From Mycobacterium sp. URHD0025 (lineage in GTDB: Bacteria; Actinomycetota; Actinomycetes; Mycobacteriales; Mycobacteriaceae), in the NCBI RefSeq assembly GCF_000426065.1, contig NZ_KE384491.1, positions 62,001-126,000 of the forward strand: 64,000 nucleotides of DNA. The letters are read 5' to 3'. The notes below the pieces were generated by a model, which ran no database searches, had not been told where the DNA came from, and worked only from the letters and a program-made list of their open reading frames with translations. Of the stretch, positions 11,060 to 19,558 are shown in pieces. A program made the translations under genes and the position numbers. Every line of letters starts with the position of its first letter. The first letter of the stretch is position 1.

Positions 11060-11740
11060 GTGGACATTTTCAATGAGTACCGCGACCAGATTTTCGCGGC
11101 GTTCTGGACCACGATCCAGCTGACGGTGTACTCCGCGATCGGTGCGCTGGTCCTGGGCACGGTGCTGGCCGCGATGCGACTGGCACCGACGCCGGTGATG
11201 AACTGGTTGGGCGCGGCTTACGTGAACATCGTGCGCAACACGCCGTTGACGCTGATCATCCTGTTCTGCTCGTTCGGTGTCGGCCAGACCATGGGCATCA
11301 CCCTCGTCGACCCCACGTCGCCAACATCGATCGCGGACAGCAATTTCCGGCTCGCGGTGCTCGGGTTGACCGTCTATACAGCGTCTTTCGTCTGCGAGAC
11401 GGTGCGTTCGGGAGTCAATACGGTGCCGATGGGCCAAGCCGAGGCGGCCCGCTCGCTGGGTCTGAGCTTCGGCCAGAACCTGCGGATCATCCTGCTGCCT
11501 CAGGCTTTTCGGGCAGTGATCATCCCACTGGGATCGGTACTGATCGCACTGGCCAAGAACACCACCATCGCCTCGGCGATCGGGGTTGCCGAGGCCGCGC
11601 TGTTGATGAAGGAGATGATCGAGAGCACCGCGGCACTGTTGACCGTCGGTACCATCTTCGCGACCGGGTTCGTGATTCTGACATTGCCACTGGGACTGCT
11701 GTTCGGGTGGCTGGGTAAGCGACTGGCGGTGGCACGGTAA
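11060..11740 (+). CDS. gluC: Glutamate ABC transporter permease GluC
   Basis: This 226-residue polar amino-acid permease has five hydrophobic segments. Its EAA loop (EAARSLGLSFGQNLRIILLPQAF) contacts the ATPase. The start is GTG at 11060, and the stop overlaps the gluD start by one base (TAATG), indicating translational coupling. It pairs with GluD to form the membrane channel of the glutamate importer. Confidence 0.92.
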   Translation: MDIFNEYRDQIFAAFWTTIQLTVYSAIGALVLGTVLAAMRLAPTPVMNWLGAAYVNIVRNTPLTLIILFCSFGVGQTMGITLVDPTSPTSIADSNFRLAVLGLTVYTASFVCETVRSGVNTVPMGQAEAARSLGLSFGQNLRIILLPQAFRAVIIPLGSVLIALAKNTTIASAIGVAEAALLMKEMIESTAALLTVGTIFATGFVILTLPLGLLFGWLGKRLAVAR

Positions 11741-12633
11741 TGGGCGCATCTGTTCTCTTCGACGCGCCGGGTCCGCGGGCGCGGATCCGCAACCGCCTTC
11801 TCACGCTGCTGACGGTGGCGGTCGCCGTGGTGCTGTTCGGTCTCGTGATCTCGCGGATGGCCGCCAAAGACCAACTCACCGGCCAGAAGTGGGAACCGTT
11901 CCTGACCCCCGACCTGTGGCGGACGTATGTCCTTCCGGGTGTGGAGGGAACGTTGACCGCCGCCGCGGTCTCCATCGTGTTGGCGGGGATTCTCGGCATG
12001 TTGCTCGGGGTGGCCCGACTGGCGCCGATCAGGCCGGTCCGCTGGGTCAGCGCGGTGATCGTGGAGTTCTTCCGCGCGGTTCCTGTCCTGATCATGATGA
12101 TCTTCGCGTACTTCCTCTACGCGCTGTACGACGTGTTCCCCTCCAACCAACTCGCGCTGGCCGGTGTGATCACCGGCCTCACGCTGTACAACAGCGCGGT
12201 GATCGCCGAAATCGTGCGGGCCGGTATCAACTCCCTGCCCCGCGGGCAGCGCGAGGCGGCCGCGTCACTCGGCATGTCGTGGTCCCAGACGATGCGCTTG
12301 ATTCTGGTGCCGCAGGCGATCACCGCCATGCTGCCGGTACTGGTGTCCCAACTGGTGGTGGTACTCAAGGACACCGCGATCGGCTATCAGATCACCTTTG
12401 TGGAGATGGTGCGCCAAGGCACCAATATCGGGTCGGCGTACGGCAATTACCTGCCCGCGCTGATCGTGATCGCCATCTTGATGATCACGGTGAACTTCAC
12501 GCTGTCCTGGTTCGCGACGTGGCTGGAACGGCGGCTGCGCCGGTCCAAACGCGGGCCGGCGCCGCTGGAGGCCGAGGCCATCGAACAAGAAGGTGCCCCG
12601 GGCGCGCAGGTGCTGCAGGCCCAGCGCGACTGA
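11740..12633 (+). CDS. gluD: Glutamate ABC transporter permease GluD
   Basis: This second permease subunit (297 residues) is longer than GluC because of an N-terminal membrane segment near residues 17-40 and a charged Ala/Glu-rich C-terminal tail. The EAA loop reads REAAASLGMSWSQTMRL. It is the last gene of gluABCD, followed by a stem-loop and the convergent LLM oxidoreductase gene. Confidence 0.92.
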   Translation: MGASVLFDAPGPRARIRNRLLTLLTVAVAVVLFGLVISRMAAKDQLTGQKWEPFLTPDLWRTYVLPGVEGTLTAAAVSIVLAGILGMLLGVARLAPIRPVRWVSAVIVEFFRAVPVLIMMIFAYFLYALYDVFPSNQLALAGVITGLTLYNSAVIAEIVRAGINSLPRGQREAAASLGMSWSQTMRLILVPQAITAMLPVLVSQLVVVLKDTAIGYQITFVEMVRQGTNIGSAYGNYLPALIVIAILMITVNFTLSWFATWLERRLRRSKRGPAPLEAEAIEQEGAPGAQVLQAQRD

Positions 12634-12669
12634 CCGGATCCGCATCACGCCGCATTCGCCACATAGCGC

Positions 12670-12692
12670 AGGCGTCGACGTTCGCGACGCCT
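12670..12692. terminator. Stem-loop between gluD and the LLM oxidoreductase gene
   Basis: AGGCGTCG at 12670-12677 pairs perfectly with CGACGCCT at 12685-12692 around a 7-base loop. It sits between two convergent genes, so it is a plausible bidirectional terminator. There is no T-tract, which is usual in mycobacteria. Confidence 0.5.
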
Positions 12693-12705
12693 ATCGCGGC
12701 GTTCG

Positions 12706-13524
12706 TCACAACGTCGCACAGCGCTCCAGCAGCGCGGCGTCCGGCGGTTGATAGAACGACAGCACCGCGTGCTCGCAGCCGGCGTCTGCATAGGCAGCCA
12801 ATGAGTTCAGTTGTCCGTCAACCTGGTCCGGCTGCTGTGGATGTAGGAACACTTGCACCGAGCGGCGGATCTCCCGCGGGTCGCGACCTACTTCGGCGCA
12901 GGCCGTGTCGAGGTTTGCGCTGGCCTGCGCCCAGTCCTGCGGCCCCTGGCCAGGGGCATTCCACTCGTCCGCGTGCCGGGCCACCACGCGCAGCATTTTC
13001 GGCTTGACACCGCCGATGACGATCGGCGGGTGGGGTTTCTGCAGTGGCTTCGGATTGCCCAGGGCCGCGTCCAATGTGAAGAACTTGCCGTCGAAGCTGA
13101 CGCGCTCCTCGGTCCAGAGTCGGCGGACGACGGTCAGCGCTTCATCGAGCATCTCGACACGTGCTCCCGGACTGGGGAATTCGATGCCATAGCCCTGGTG
13201 CTCGTTCTCATGCCAGCCCGCGCCGATCCCGAACTCGAGTCGGCCGCCGGACATGTGATCGACGGTGACTGCCATCTTGGCGAGCATCGCCGGGTTGCGG
13301 TAGGTGACCGAACTGACCAGGCAACCGATCCGCGAATTGTGGGTCAACGCGGCCATGCCTGCCAACATCGTCCAACCTTCGAAGGTCAGCTGTTCAGGAT
13401 CGACGAGCCCGTAAAAGTGGTCGTAATCCCAGATGCCGTGGAATCCCAGTTTGTCGGCGGTGCACCAGAACTCCTCCAGCACGGGATAGTCGAACGTGGG
13501 CGCGAGCTTCACCGATACCAGCAT
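12706..13524 (-). CDS. LLM-class (F420-type) oxidoreductase
   Basis: This 272-residue protein has the luciferase-like monooxygenase TIM barrel: GIWDYDHFYGL near residue 30, YRNPAMLAKMAVTVDHMSGGRLEFGIGAGW in the middle, and PIVIGGVKPKMLRVVARHADEWNAPG toward the end. In mycobacteria such proteins usually use coenzyme F420 rather than FMN. The substrate cannot be read from the sequence. It is a single leftward gene next to recX, and its start lies 35 bases from the recX stop. Confidence 0.88.
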   Translation of the reverse strand: MLVSVKLAPTFDYPVLEEFWCTADKLGFHGIWDYDHFYGLVDPEQLTFEGWTMLAGMAALTHNSRIGCLVSSVTYRNPAMLAKMAVTVDHMSGGRLEFGIGAGWHENEHQGYGIEFPSPGARVEMLDEALTVVRRLWTEERVSFDGKFFTLDAALGNPKPLQKPHPPIVIGGVKPKMLRVVARHADEWNAPGQGPQDWAQASANLDTACAEVGRDPREIRRSVQVFLHPQQPDQVDGQLNSLAAYADAGCEHAVLSFYQPPDAALLERCATL

Positions 13525-13559
13525 GTCCGCAAACTACACCTCCGGCGTCTGCGCCGTTG

Positions 13560-14123
13560 TCAGACCGAGCGCCGTTCCCTTTCGGCCGCCAACCCCCCGC
13601 TGACCACGTCGAAGGCCATCGACTGGTTGTAGCCGCGGCGGGCCAGCATGCCGACCAGCCGACGGGTGACCTTCACGTCGCCGTCGTCGTCATCGAGTCG
13701 TTCGCGACGCAGCTTGTCACGGACCAACTGCTCTGCCCGTTGCCGTTCGGTGGCCGGATCCAGGTCGGCGAGCGCCGCGTCGATGACGTCGTTGTCGACA
13801 CCCTTCTTGCGAAGCTCGACAGCCAAGGCGCGCTTGCCTTTTCCCGCGTTGGCATGCCGGGACCGCACCCACTGCTCGGCGAAGTCCTGGTCATCGATCA
13901 GGCCCACCTCGGCGAGCCGGTCGAGCACTCTGGCACTGAGGTCTTCTTCGTAGCCCCGTTTGGTGAGCTGTTCGATCAACTCGGCGCGGGTGCGGGCCCG
14001 TACGGTGAGCAGGCGCAGGCAGACGTTCTTGGCCTGCTCCTCGCGTTTGCGAGGATCGTGCGCCTGCTCCCCCTCGGGCTTACCCGACGACTCAGAAGTC
14101 AACCGGGGCGGGAAGGACGTCAT
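13560..14123 (-). CDS. recX: Recombination regulator RecX
   Basis: RecX binds RecA filaments and inhibits their extension and ATPase. This 187-residue protein is made of the usual three-helix repeats, with [18 protein letters not shown] and the RL(A/T)[14 protein letters not shown] motif. The N-terminal 30 residues are Ser/Pro/Glu-rich. It overlaps the 3' end of recA by 32 bases, the typical mycobacterial arrangement, so RecX is made in coupled, low amounts with RecA. Confidence 0.94.
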   Translation of the reverse strand: MTSFPPRLTSESSGKPEGEQAHDPRKREEQAKNVCLRLLTVRARTRAELIEQLTKRGYEEDLSARVLDRLAEVGLIDDQDFAEQWVRSRHANAGKGKRALAVELRKKGVDNDVIDAALADLDPATERQRAEQLVRDKLRRERLDDDDGDVKVTRRLVGMLARRGYNQSMAFDVVSGGLAAERERRSV

Positions 14124-15147
14124 CAGCCTTCGCCTCGGCGGTCACGACAGCACCGATGCCGAGCTTTTCCTTGATCTTCTTCTCGATCTCGTTGGCGACG
14201 TCGCCGTTCTCCAACAGGAACTTGCGGGCGTTCTCCTTGCCCTGCCCCAACTGCTCGCCCTCATAGGTGAACCAGGAGCCGGACTTGCGGATGAAGCCGT
14301 GCTCGACACCCATGTCGATGAGCGACCCTTCACGGCTGATGCCATGGCCGTACAGGATGTCGAACTCAGCCTGCTTGAACGGCGGGGAGACCTTGTTCTT
14401 GACCACCTTGACGCGGGTCCGGTTACCGACCGCGTCGGTGCCGTCCTTGAGCGTCTCGATGCGGCGGACGTCCAGACGGACCGAGGCGTAGAACTTCAAA
14501 GCCTTACCGCCCGTAGTGGTTTCGGGTGAGCCGAACATCACACCGATCTTCTCGCGGAGCTGGTTGATGAAGATCGCGGTGGTGCCCGAGTTGTTCAGCG
14601 CACCGGTCATCTTGCGCAGCGCCTGGCTCATCAGGCGGGCCTGCAGTCCGACGTGGCTGTCACCCATCTCACCCTCGATCTCGGCGCGGGGCACAAGGGC
14701 CGCCACGGAGTCGATGACCAAGATGTCCAGAGCGCCCGAGCGCACCAGCATGTCGGCGATCTCCAGCGCCTGCTCACCGGTATCCGGCTGGCTCACCAGC
14801 AGCGAATCGGTGTCCACACCGAGCTTCTTGGCGTACTCGGGATCCAGCGCATGCTCGGCGTCGATGAACGCCGCGATACCGCCGGCGGCCTGGGCATTGG
14901 CCACGGCATGCAACGCCACGGTGGTCTTACCCGAGGATTCCGGGCCGTAGATCTCGACCACCCTGCCGCGCGGCAGGCCGCCGATGCCGAGGGCCACATC
15001 CAGGGCTATCGAACCGGTGGGGATCACCGAGATCGGCTGGCGCACCTCCTCGCCGAGGCGCATCACCGAGCCTTTACCGAAGTTCTTGTCGATCTGGGCC
15101 ATCGCCAGTTCGAGCGCTTTTTCGCGATCAGGGGCCTGTTGCGCCAT
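14092..15147 (-). CDS. recA: Recombinase RecA
   Basis: RecA forms ATP-dependent filaments on ssDNA, drives homologous recombination and triggers LexA self-cleavage. The 351-residue protein has Walker A GPESSGKT near residue 70, Walker [15 protein letters not shown], and the L1/L2 DNA-binding loops ([31 protein letters not shown] in the second). The chain is collinear with intein-free RecA; the intein of M. tuberculosis is absent. Upstream are a LexA box and a RecA-NDp promoter. It is divergent from the hydrogenase cluster. Confidence 0.98.
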   Translation of the reverse strand: MAQQAPDREKALELAMAQIDKNFGKGSVMRLGEEVRQPISVIPTGSIALDVALGIGGLPRGRVVEIYGPESSGKTTVALHAVANAQAAGGIAAFIDAEHALDPEYAKKLGVDTDSLLVSQPDTGEQALEIADMLVRSGALDILVIDSVAALVPRAEIEGEMGDSHVGLQARLMSQALRKMTGALNNSGTTAIFINQLREKIGVMFGSPETTTGGKALKFYASVRLDVRRIETLKDGTDAVGNRTRVKVVKNKVSPPFKQAEFDILYGHGISREGSLIDMGVEHGFIRKSGSWFTYEGEQLGQGKENARKFLLENGDVANEIEKKIKEKLGIGAVVTAEAKADDVLPAPVDF

Positions 15148-15201
15148 GATGGTGCCTCTCCGAGTAGTCGTGCTGACCGGTGTTCCGATCGGTTGGCCGT
15201 G

Positions 15202-15224
15202 ACGCTAGAGCAAGACACCGACAA
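15202..15224 (-). promoter_or_regulatory. RecA-NDp (PafBC-type) promoter of recA
   Basis: On the minus strand TTGTCGGTG (15224-15216), an 8-base spacer and TAGCGT (15207-15202) match the RecA-NDp consensus TTGTCRGTG-N8-TANNNT exactly. This is the LexA-independent DNA-damage promoter recognised with PafBC in mycobacteria. It lies about 55 bases before the recA start. Confidence 0.88.
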
Positions 15225-15259
15225 CCCCGGTTTTCCAGCCGAACACCGCCCACAGTAAA

Positions 15260-15275
15260 GCGAACACCTGTTCGA
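15260..15275. promoter_or_regulatory. LexA SOS box between recA and hypA
   Basis: On the minus strand it reads TCGAACAGGTGTTCGC, 15 of 16 positions of the mycobacterial SOS box TCGAAC-N4-GTTCGA. It lies upstream of the RecA-NDp promoter, as expected for the LexA-controlled second recA promoter. It is also only 83 bases upstream of the hypA start on the other strand. Confidence 0.88.
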
Positions 15276-15326
15276 CTCAAGTAGACACGCCGTGCTCACG
15301 GTGAATCAGGCCTATCGTGGGAACAT

Positions 15327-15343
15327 CCGGCCGACCCGGCCGA
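15327..15343 (+). repeat. Tandem 8-base direct repeat upstream of hypA
   Basis: CCGGCCGA occurs twice (15327-15334 and 15336-15343) with a period of 9 bases, ending 14 bases before the hypA ATG. It could be a regulator site or simply GC-rich leader sequence. Confidence 0.3.
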
Positions 15344-15357
15344 TAACGGGGTAAGCG

Positions 15358-15687
15358 ATGCACGAGATGGCGATCACCCAGAGCGTTGTCGAGGCGGTGT
15401 GCGAACACGCCGCAGGCCGGCGTGTGCACAGCGTCAAGCTTGAGATCGGTGCGCTGTGCGCCGTGGTCCCCGATTCGATGCGGTTCTGCTTCGAATTGGC
15501 GACCGAGGGCACCGCGGCCGACGGTGCGCAGCTCGAACTCAACGTGCATCCCGGCATCGCCCGTTGCCGCACCTGCGCCGACGAGTTCGAGCTACGTGAC
15601 CCGATCCTGTTGTGCCCCTGCGGGAGTGCCGACGTCGAAGTGCTCGCAGGCCGGGAATTGAAGATCCTTTCGATGGAAGTGAGCTGA
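15358..15687 (+). CDS. hypA: Hydrogenase nickel insertion protein HypA
   Basis: HypA (109 residues) delivers nickel to the hydrogenase large-subunit precursor together with HypB. It begins MHEMAIT, where His2 is the conserved nickel ligand. Near residues 74-92 it has the structural zinc site, CRTC followed by LCPCGSAD (two Cys pairs). It is the first gene of the rightward hydrogenase cluster, divergent from recA, and is followed after one base by hypB. Confidence 0.95.
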   Translation: MHEMAITQSVVEAVCEHAAGRRVHSVKLEIGALCAVVPDSMRFCFELATEGTAADGAQLELNVHPGIARCRTCADEFELRDPILLCPCGSADVEVLAGRELKILSMEVS

Positions 15688-15688
15688 T

Positions 15689-16501
15689 ATGTGCGCAACA
15701 TGCGGATGCGGCGAAGACTCAGCGGTGATCACCCTGGCCGGCGATCAACAGCACGACCATCCGCACGATCACGCACACCACCACGACCACCCCCATGTTC
15801 ATACCGAAACGGGACCTACCGAAACCATTTCCCTGGAGCAGAAGGTGCTGGCGAAGAACGACCTCATCGCCGAGCACAACCGCACGTGGCTGGCCGAGCG
15901 GGCCATCCTGGCCCTCAACGTGACGAGTTCACCCGGCGCGGGGAAGACGACGCTTCTCGAACGGACCATCCGAGAGCTCGGGGGCATTCGCCCGGTCACC
16001 GTCATAGAGGGCGACCAGGAAACCTTGCTCGACGCTGAGCGGATACGGGCGGCGGGGGCACGCGCGGTCCAGGTCAACACAGGCGCCGGCTGCCACCTCG
16101 ACGCCGACATGATTCATCGCGCACTTCACGCGCTGGGTCCGGAGTCGGAGTCACTACTACTGATCGAGAACGTGGGCAATCTCGTCTGTCCCGCCCTCTT
16201 CGATCTCGGCGAGCACAGCAAAGTTGTCGTCATATCAGTGACGGAGGGTCAGGACAAACCCCTGAAGTACCCACACATGTTTGCCGCGGCGGGGCTGGTC
16301 GTGATCAACAAGATGGATCTTGTTCCCTACGTAACCTTTGATCTTGAAACATTTATGGGCAATGTGCGATTGGTGAACCCCGGCGTCCGAGTATTGCCCG
16401 TCTCCGCGACTCGGGGAGATGGCGTAGAAGCATGGTACGACTGGATCCGCACCGAGATCGGCGATCTGGCAAACTCACCCTCTGTCGTTGACAAGACATA
16501 G
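15689..16501 (+). CDS. hypB: Hydrogenase nickel insertion GTPase HypB
   Basis: HypB is a SIMIBI-class GTPase that energises nickel transfer. The 270-residue chain starts with MCATCGCGED, the CxxCGCG high-affinity nickel site. A histidine-rich stretch (about residues 26-45, many HDH repeats) can store nickel. The G domain has P-loop SSPGAGKTT, ENVGNLVCP and NKMDLVPY. It extends a dozen residues past the usual end (GDLANSPSVVDKT). It lies between hypA and the hydrogenase structural genes, with about 100 bases before hhyS. Confidence 0.96.
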   Translation: MCATCGCGEDSAVITLAGDQQHDHPHDHAHHHDHPHVHTETGPTETISLEQKVLAKNDLIAEHNRTWLAERAILALNVTSSPGAGKTTLLERTIRELGGIRPVTVIEGDQETLLDAERIRAAGARAVQVNTGAGCHLDADMIHRALHALGPESESLLLIENVGNLVCPALFDLGEHSKVVVISVTEGQDKPLKYPHMFAAAGLVVINKMDLVPYVTFDLETFMGNVRLVNPGVRVLPVSATRGDGVEAWYDWIRTEIGDLANSPSVVDKT

Positions 16502-16532
16502 CGCCGGGAGTAGACCGAGATCAGCGCTGGAA

Positions 16533-16552
16533 AGACGCCGGCGCTTGCGTCT
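16533..16552. promoter_or_regulatory. Inverted repeat in the hypB-hhyS gap
   Basis: AGACGC (16533-16538) and GCGTCT (16547-16552) form a perfect 6-base inverted repeat around an 8-base spacer, 50 bases before the hhyS start. It may be an operator, an RNA hairpin or chance. Its position between accessory and structural genes makes it worth noting. A ribosome site GGAAAG precedes the hhyS ATG. Confidence 0.35.
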
Positions 16553-16602
16553 GAACACAAGACGTTGGGGCTCTCAGCCCGGGCCCCGGAAAGCTGTGAC
16601 GT

Positions 16603-17658
16603 ATGCCAACCGAGGCAGCAGTCAAAGCGGAAGAGGCATTGATCCACGTGCTGTGGATCAATGCCGGTTTGAGTTGTGACGGCGATTCGGTGGCGTTGAC
16701 TGCGGCCACCCAACCGAGCATCGAGGAAATCGCCCTTGGGGCGCTCCCCGGCCTGCCCAAGATCGCTGTCCATTGGCCCCTCATCGACTTCGAATGCGGG
16801 CCAAGTGGAGGTGCCGACGATTTTCTCGCCTGGTTCTTCAAAGCCGACCGCGGCGAACTGGATCCTTTCGTCCTGGTCGTCGAGGGATCCATCCCGAACG
16901 AGGAACTCAAGAGCGAAGGCTATTGGTGCGGGTTCGGGAACGATCCGGCGACCAACCAGCCGATGACCACCAGCGAGTGGCTCGATCGGTTGACGCCGAA
17001 GGCCACCGCCGTGGTGGCGGTGGGCACCTGCGCGACCTACGGCGGAATCCACGCGATGGCGGGCAATCCGACCGGCGCGATGGGCGTACCCGACTATCTC
17101 GGCTGGGACTGGAAGAGCAAGGCCGGGATCCCGATCGTGTGTGTCCCGGGATGTCCCATCCAGCCCGACAATCTGTCCGAGACCCTGACGTACCTGTTGT
17201 ACATGGCCACAGACCAGGCGCCGATGATCCCGTTGGACGAGGCACTGCGACCGAAGTGGTTGTTCGGCAACACCGTGCACGAAGGATGCGACCGGGCCGG
17301 TTACTACGAGCAAGGTGATTTCGCCACCGAGTACGGTTCACCGAAATGCATTGTGAAACTTGGCTGTTGGGGACCGGTAGTCAAATGCAACGTGCCCAAG
17401 CGCGGCTGGATCAATGGAATCGGCGGTTGCCCGAACGTCGGTGGCATCTGCATCGGGTGCACGATGCCGGGATTCCCGGACAAGTTCATGCCGTTCATGG
17501 ATGAGCCGCCCGGCGGCAAGGTCTCGACAACGGCATCCGGGTTGTACGGCTCGGTGATTCGCAGCCTGCGCCATGTGACGGCCCGAACCGTCGACAAAGA
17601 ACCGAAGTGGCGCCATCGCGGCACCAAGCTCGAGACCGGAGCCGCTCGCACCTGGTAG
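16603..17658 (+). CDS. hhyS: Group 1h [NiFe]-hydrogenase small subunit HhyS
   Basis: This is the electron-transfer subunit of a high-affinity, actinobacterial-type (Hhy) hydrogenase that oxidises trace H2. Visible ligands: proximal cluster Cys25, Asp28, Cys143 and Cys184; distal cluster His226, Cys229, Cys249 and Cys255; medial cluster Cys262, Cys276, Cys283 and Cys286 (four Cys, so [4Fe-4S]). The usual CxxC at the proximal site is CDGD, i.e. Asp replaces the second Cys, the known hallmark of the actinobacterial subgroup. The 351-residue protein has no twin-arginine signal and no C-terminal membrane helix, so it is a soluble cytosolic subunit. It is followed by two hairpins and hhyL. Confidence 0.95.
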   Translation: MPTEAAVKAEEALIHVLWINAGLSCDGDSVALTAATQPSIEEIALGALPGLPKIAVHWPLIDFECGPSGGADDFLAWFFKADRGELDPFVLVVEGSIPNEELKSEGYWCGFGNDPATNQPMTTSEWLDRLTPKATAVVAVGTCATYGGIHAMAGNPTGAMGVPDYLGWDWKSKAGIPIVCVPGCPIQPDNLSETLTYLLYMATDQAPMIPLDEALRPKWLFGNTVHEGCDRAGYYEQGDFATEYGSPKCIVKLGCWGPVVKCNVPKRGWINGIGGCPNVGGICIGCTMPGFPDKFMPFMDEPPGGKVSTTASGLYGSVIRSLRHVTARTVDKEPKWRHRGTKLETGAARTW

Positions 17659-17659
17659 C

Positions 17660-17680
17660 GCGGGTGGGTCAGCCACCCGT
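17660..17680 (+). other. First intercistronic hairpin between hhyS and hhyL
   Basis: CGGGTGG (17661-17667) pairs perfectly with CCACCCG (17673-17679) around a 5-base loop, with a possible G-U closing pair. It is followed by TTTG and starts two bases after the hhyS stop. It could be a weak terminator or an mRNA-stabilising structure. Confidence 0.5.
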
Positions 17681-17698
17681 TTGCAGTCACCACACGTA

Positions 17699-17716
17699 TC
17701 GACGACAGGTCGTCGA
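17699..17716 (+). other. Second intercistronic hairpin between hhyS and hhyL
   Basis: TCGACGA (17699-17705) and TCGTCGA (17710-17716) form a perfect 7-base stem with a 4-base loop, about 40 bases before the hhyL start. It lies upstream of the AGGGAAGAAG ribosome site and leaves that site free. Confidence 0.5.
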
Positions 17717-17758
17717 AATTGATTGCACCGCAGTGATCCATAGGGAAGAAGAAGTTCG

Positions 17759-19555
17759 ATGACAACCATCATCCCCGAGCCGTCACAGGTGAAACGCGAA
17801 CCGGGCCAACTGGTGGAGATGGCGTGGGATCCGATCACCCGCATCGTCGGCAGCCTCGGTATCTACACCAAGATCGACTTCGAGAACCGGGAGGTTGTCG
17901 AGTGCCACAGCACGTCGTCGATCTTCCGCGGCTACTCGATCTTCATGAAGGGCAAGGATCCCCGCGACGCGCACTTCATCACGAGCCGGATCTGCGGCAT
18001 CTGCGGTGACAACCACGCCACCTGCTCCTGCTATTGCCAGAACATGGCGTATGGAGTCAAGCCGCCGCATCTCGGTGAGTGGCTGGTGAATCTCGGCGAG
18101 GCCGCGGAATACATGTTCGACCACAACATCTTCCAGGAAAACCTGGTCGGCGTGGATTACTGCGAGAAGATGGTGTCCGAGACCAATCCGAGCGTGCTGG
18201 CCAAGGCTGAGAACGCTCAGTCCCCGCACGCCGACGCCCACGGATACCGCACGATCGCCGACATCATGCGCGCGCTCAACCCGTTCACCGGCGACTTCTA
18301 CCGCGAGGCGCTCCAGGTCAGTCGCTGGACCCGGGAGATGTTCTGTCTGATGGAGGGCCGGCACGTGCATCCGTCCACGCTCTATCCCGGCGGGATCGGT
18401 ACGACGGCCACCGTGCAGCTGATGACCGACTACGTGACCCGGCTCATGCGGTACGTCGAGTTCATGAAGAAGGTCGTTCCGATGCACGACGACCTGTTCG
18501 ACTTCTTCTACGAGGCGCTGCCCGGCTACGAAAAGGTCGGCTTGCGGCGCACCCTGCTGGGGTGCTGGGGTTCGTTCCAGGATCCTGAGGTGTGCAACTT
18601 CGCCTACAAGGACATGGAGGACTGGGGCCGGGCGATGTTCGTCACGCCGGGCGTGGTGGTGGACGGAAAGTTGGTCACCACGTCGCTGCTGGACATCAAC
18701 CTGGGCATCCGAATCCTTTTGGGCAGTTCGTATTACGACGACTGGACCGATCAGGAGATGTTCGTCAAGAACGATCCGCTGGGCAATCCGATCGACCGCC
18801 GCCACCCGTGGAACCAGCACACCAACCCCCACCCGCAGAAGCGGGACATGGACGACAAGTACAGCTGGGTGATGTCGCCGCGCTGGTATGACGGCAAGGA
18901 CCATCTGGCTCTCGACACCGGTGGGGGTCCGCTGGCCCGGCTCTGGTCGACCGCCCTGGCCGGGCTCGTAGACATCGGTTACGTCAAGGCCACCGGCAGC
19001 AGTGTGCGGATCAACCTGCCGAAGACCGCGCTGAAGGGTCCGGTCGAGTTCGAGTGGAAGATCCCTGCCAAGGGCAGCAACACCATCGAACGCAATCGCG
19101 CCCGCACGTACTTCCAGGCCTACGCCGCTGCCTGCGCCTTGCATTTCGCCGAGCAGGCGCTCACCGAGATCCGTGCAGGCCGGACGAAAACCTGGGAGAA
19201 ATTCGAGGTGCCGGACGAGGGCATCGGCTGCGGATTCACCGAAGCGGTGCGCGGCGTGCTCAGCCACCACATGGTCATTCGGGACGGCAAGATCGCCAAC
19301 TACCACCCATATCCGCCGACACCGTGGAACGCCAATCCGCGGGACAGCTACGGCACCCCGGGCCCGTACGAAGATGCGGTGCAGGGCCAGCCGATCTTCG
19401 AGGAGAACGACCGGGAGCACTTCAAGGGCATCGACATCATGCGCACGGTGCGCAGTTTCGACCCATGTCTCCCGTGCGGCGTGCACATGTACCTGGGCGA
19501 CGGCAAGACATTGGACCTGCTGCACTCCCCCACCCAATCCGCAACCGGGGAATGA
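17759..19555 (+). CDS. hhyL: Group 1h [NiFe]-hydrogenase large subunit HhyL
   Basis: This 598-residue catalytic subunit carries the Ni-Fe(CN)2CO site. The N-terminal L1 motif is RICGICGDNHATCS with ligands Cys79 and Cys82. The C-terminal L2 motif is DPCLPCGVH with Cys570 and Cys573. The motif forms fit group 1h (formerly group 5), the atmospheric-H2-oxidising hydrogenases of soil actinobacteria and M. smegmatis. A 22-residue tail follows His576 and should be removed by the cluster's maturation protease. The gene has a strong AGGGAAGAAG ribosome site and is followed after three bases by the NifU/Rieske-like gene. Confidence 0.97.
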   Translation: MTTIIPEPSQVKREPGQLVEMAWDPITRIVGSLGIYTKIDFENREVVECHSTSSIFRGYSIFMKGKDPRDAHFITSRICGICGDNHATCSCYCQNMAYGVKPPHLGEWLVNLGEAAEYMFDHNIFQENLVGVDYCEKMVSETNPSVLAKAENAQSPHADAHGYRTIADIMRALNPFTGDFYREALQVSRWTREMFCLMEGRHVHPSTLYPGGIGTTATVQLMTDYVTRLMRYVEFMKKVVPMHDDLFDFFYEALPGYEKVGLRRTLLGCWGSFQDPEVCNFAYKDMEDWGRAMFVTPGVVVDGKLVTTSLLDINLGIRILLGSSYYDDWTDQEMFVKNDPLGNPIDRRHPWNQHTNPHPQKRDMDDKYSWVMSPRWYDGKDHLALDTGGGPLARLWSTALAGLVDIGYVKATGSSVRINLPKTALKGPVEFEWKIPAKGSNTIERNRARTYFQAYAAACALHFAEQALTEIRAGRTKTWEKFEVPDEGIGCGFTEAVRGVLSHHMVIRDGKIANYHPYPPTPWNANPRDSYGTPGPYEDAVQGQPIFEENDREHFKGIDIMRTVRSFDPCLPCGVHMYLGDGKTLDLLHSPTQSATGE

Positions 19556-19558
19556 CAT

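Noticed and set aside
14092-15147. RecA intein
   Set aside because: The chain is of normal length (351 residues) and uninterrupted across the ATPase domain, so there is no intein insertion.
15327-15343. CRISPR or larger tandem array near hypA
   Set aside because: Only two 8-base copies exist, with no spacers and no cas genes in the window.
16488-16679. Short frame between hypB and hhyS as a possible HucM-like scaffold gene
   Set aside because: It mostly overlaps hhyS in another frame, is Arg-rich with no membrane or coiled-coil pattern, and group 1h clusters are not known to need HucM.
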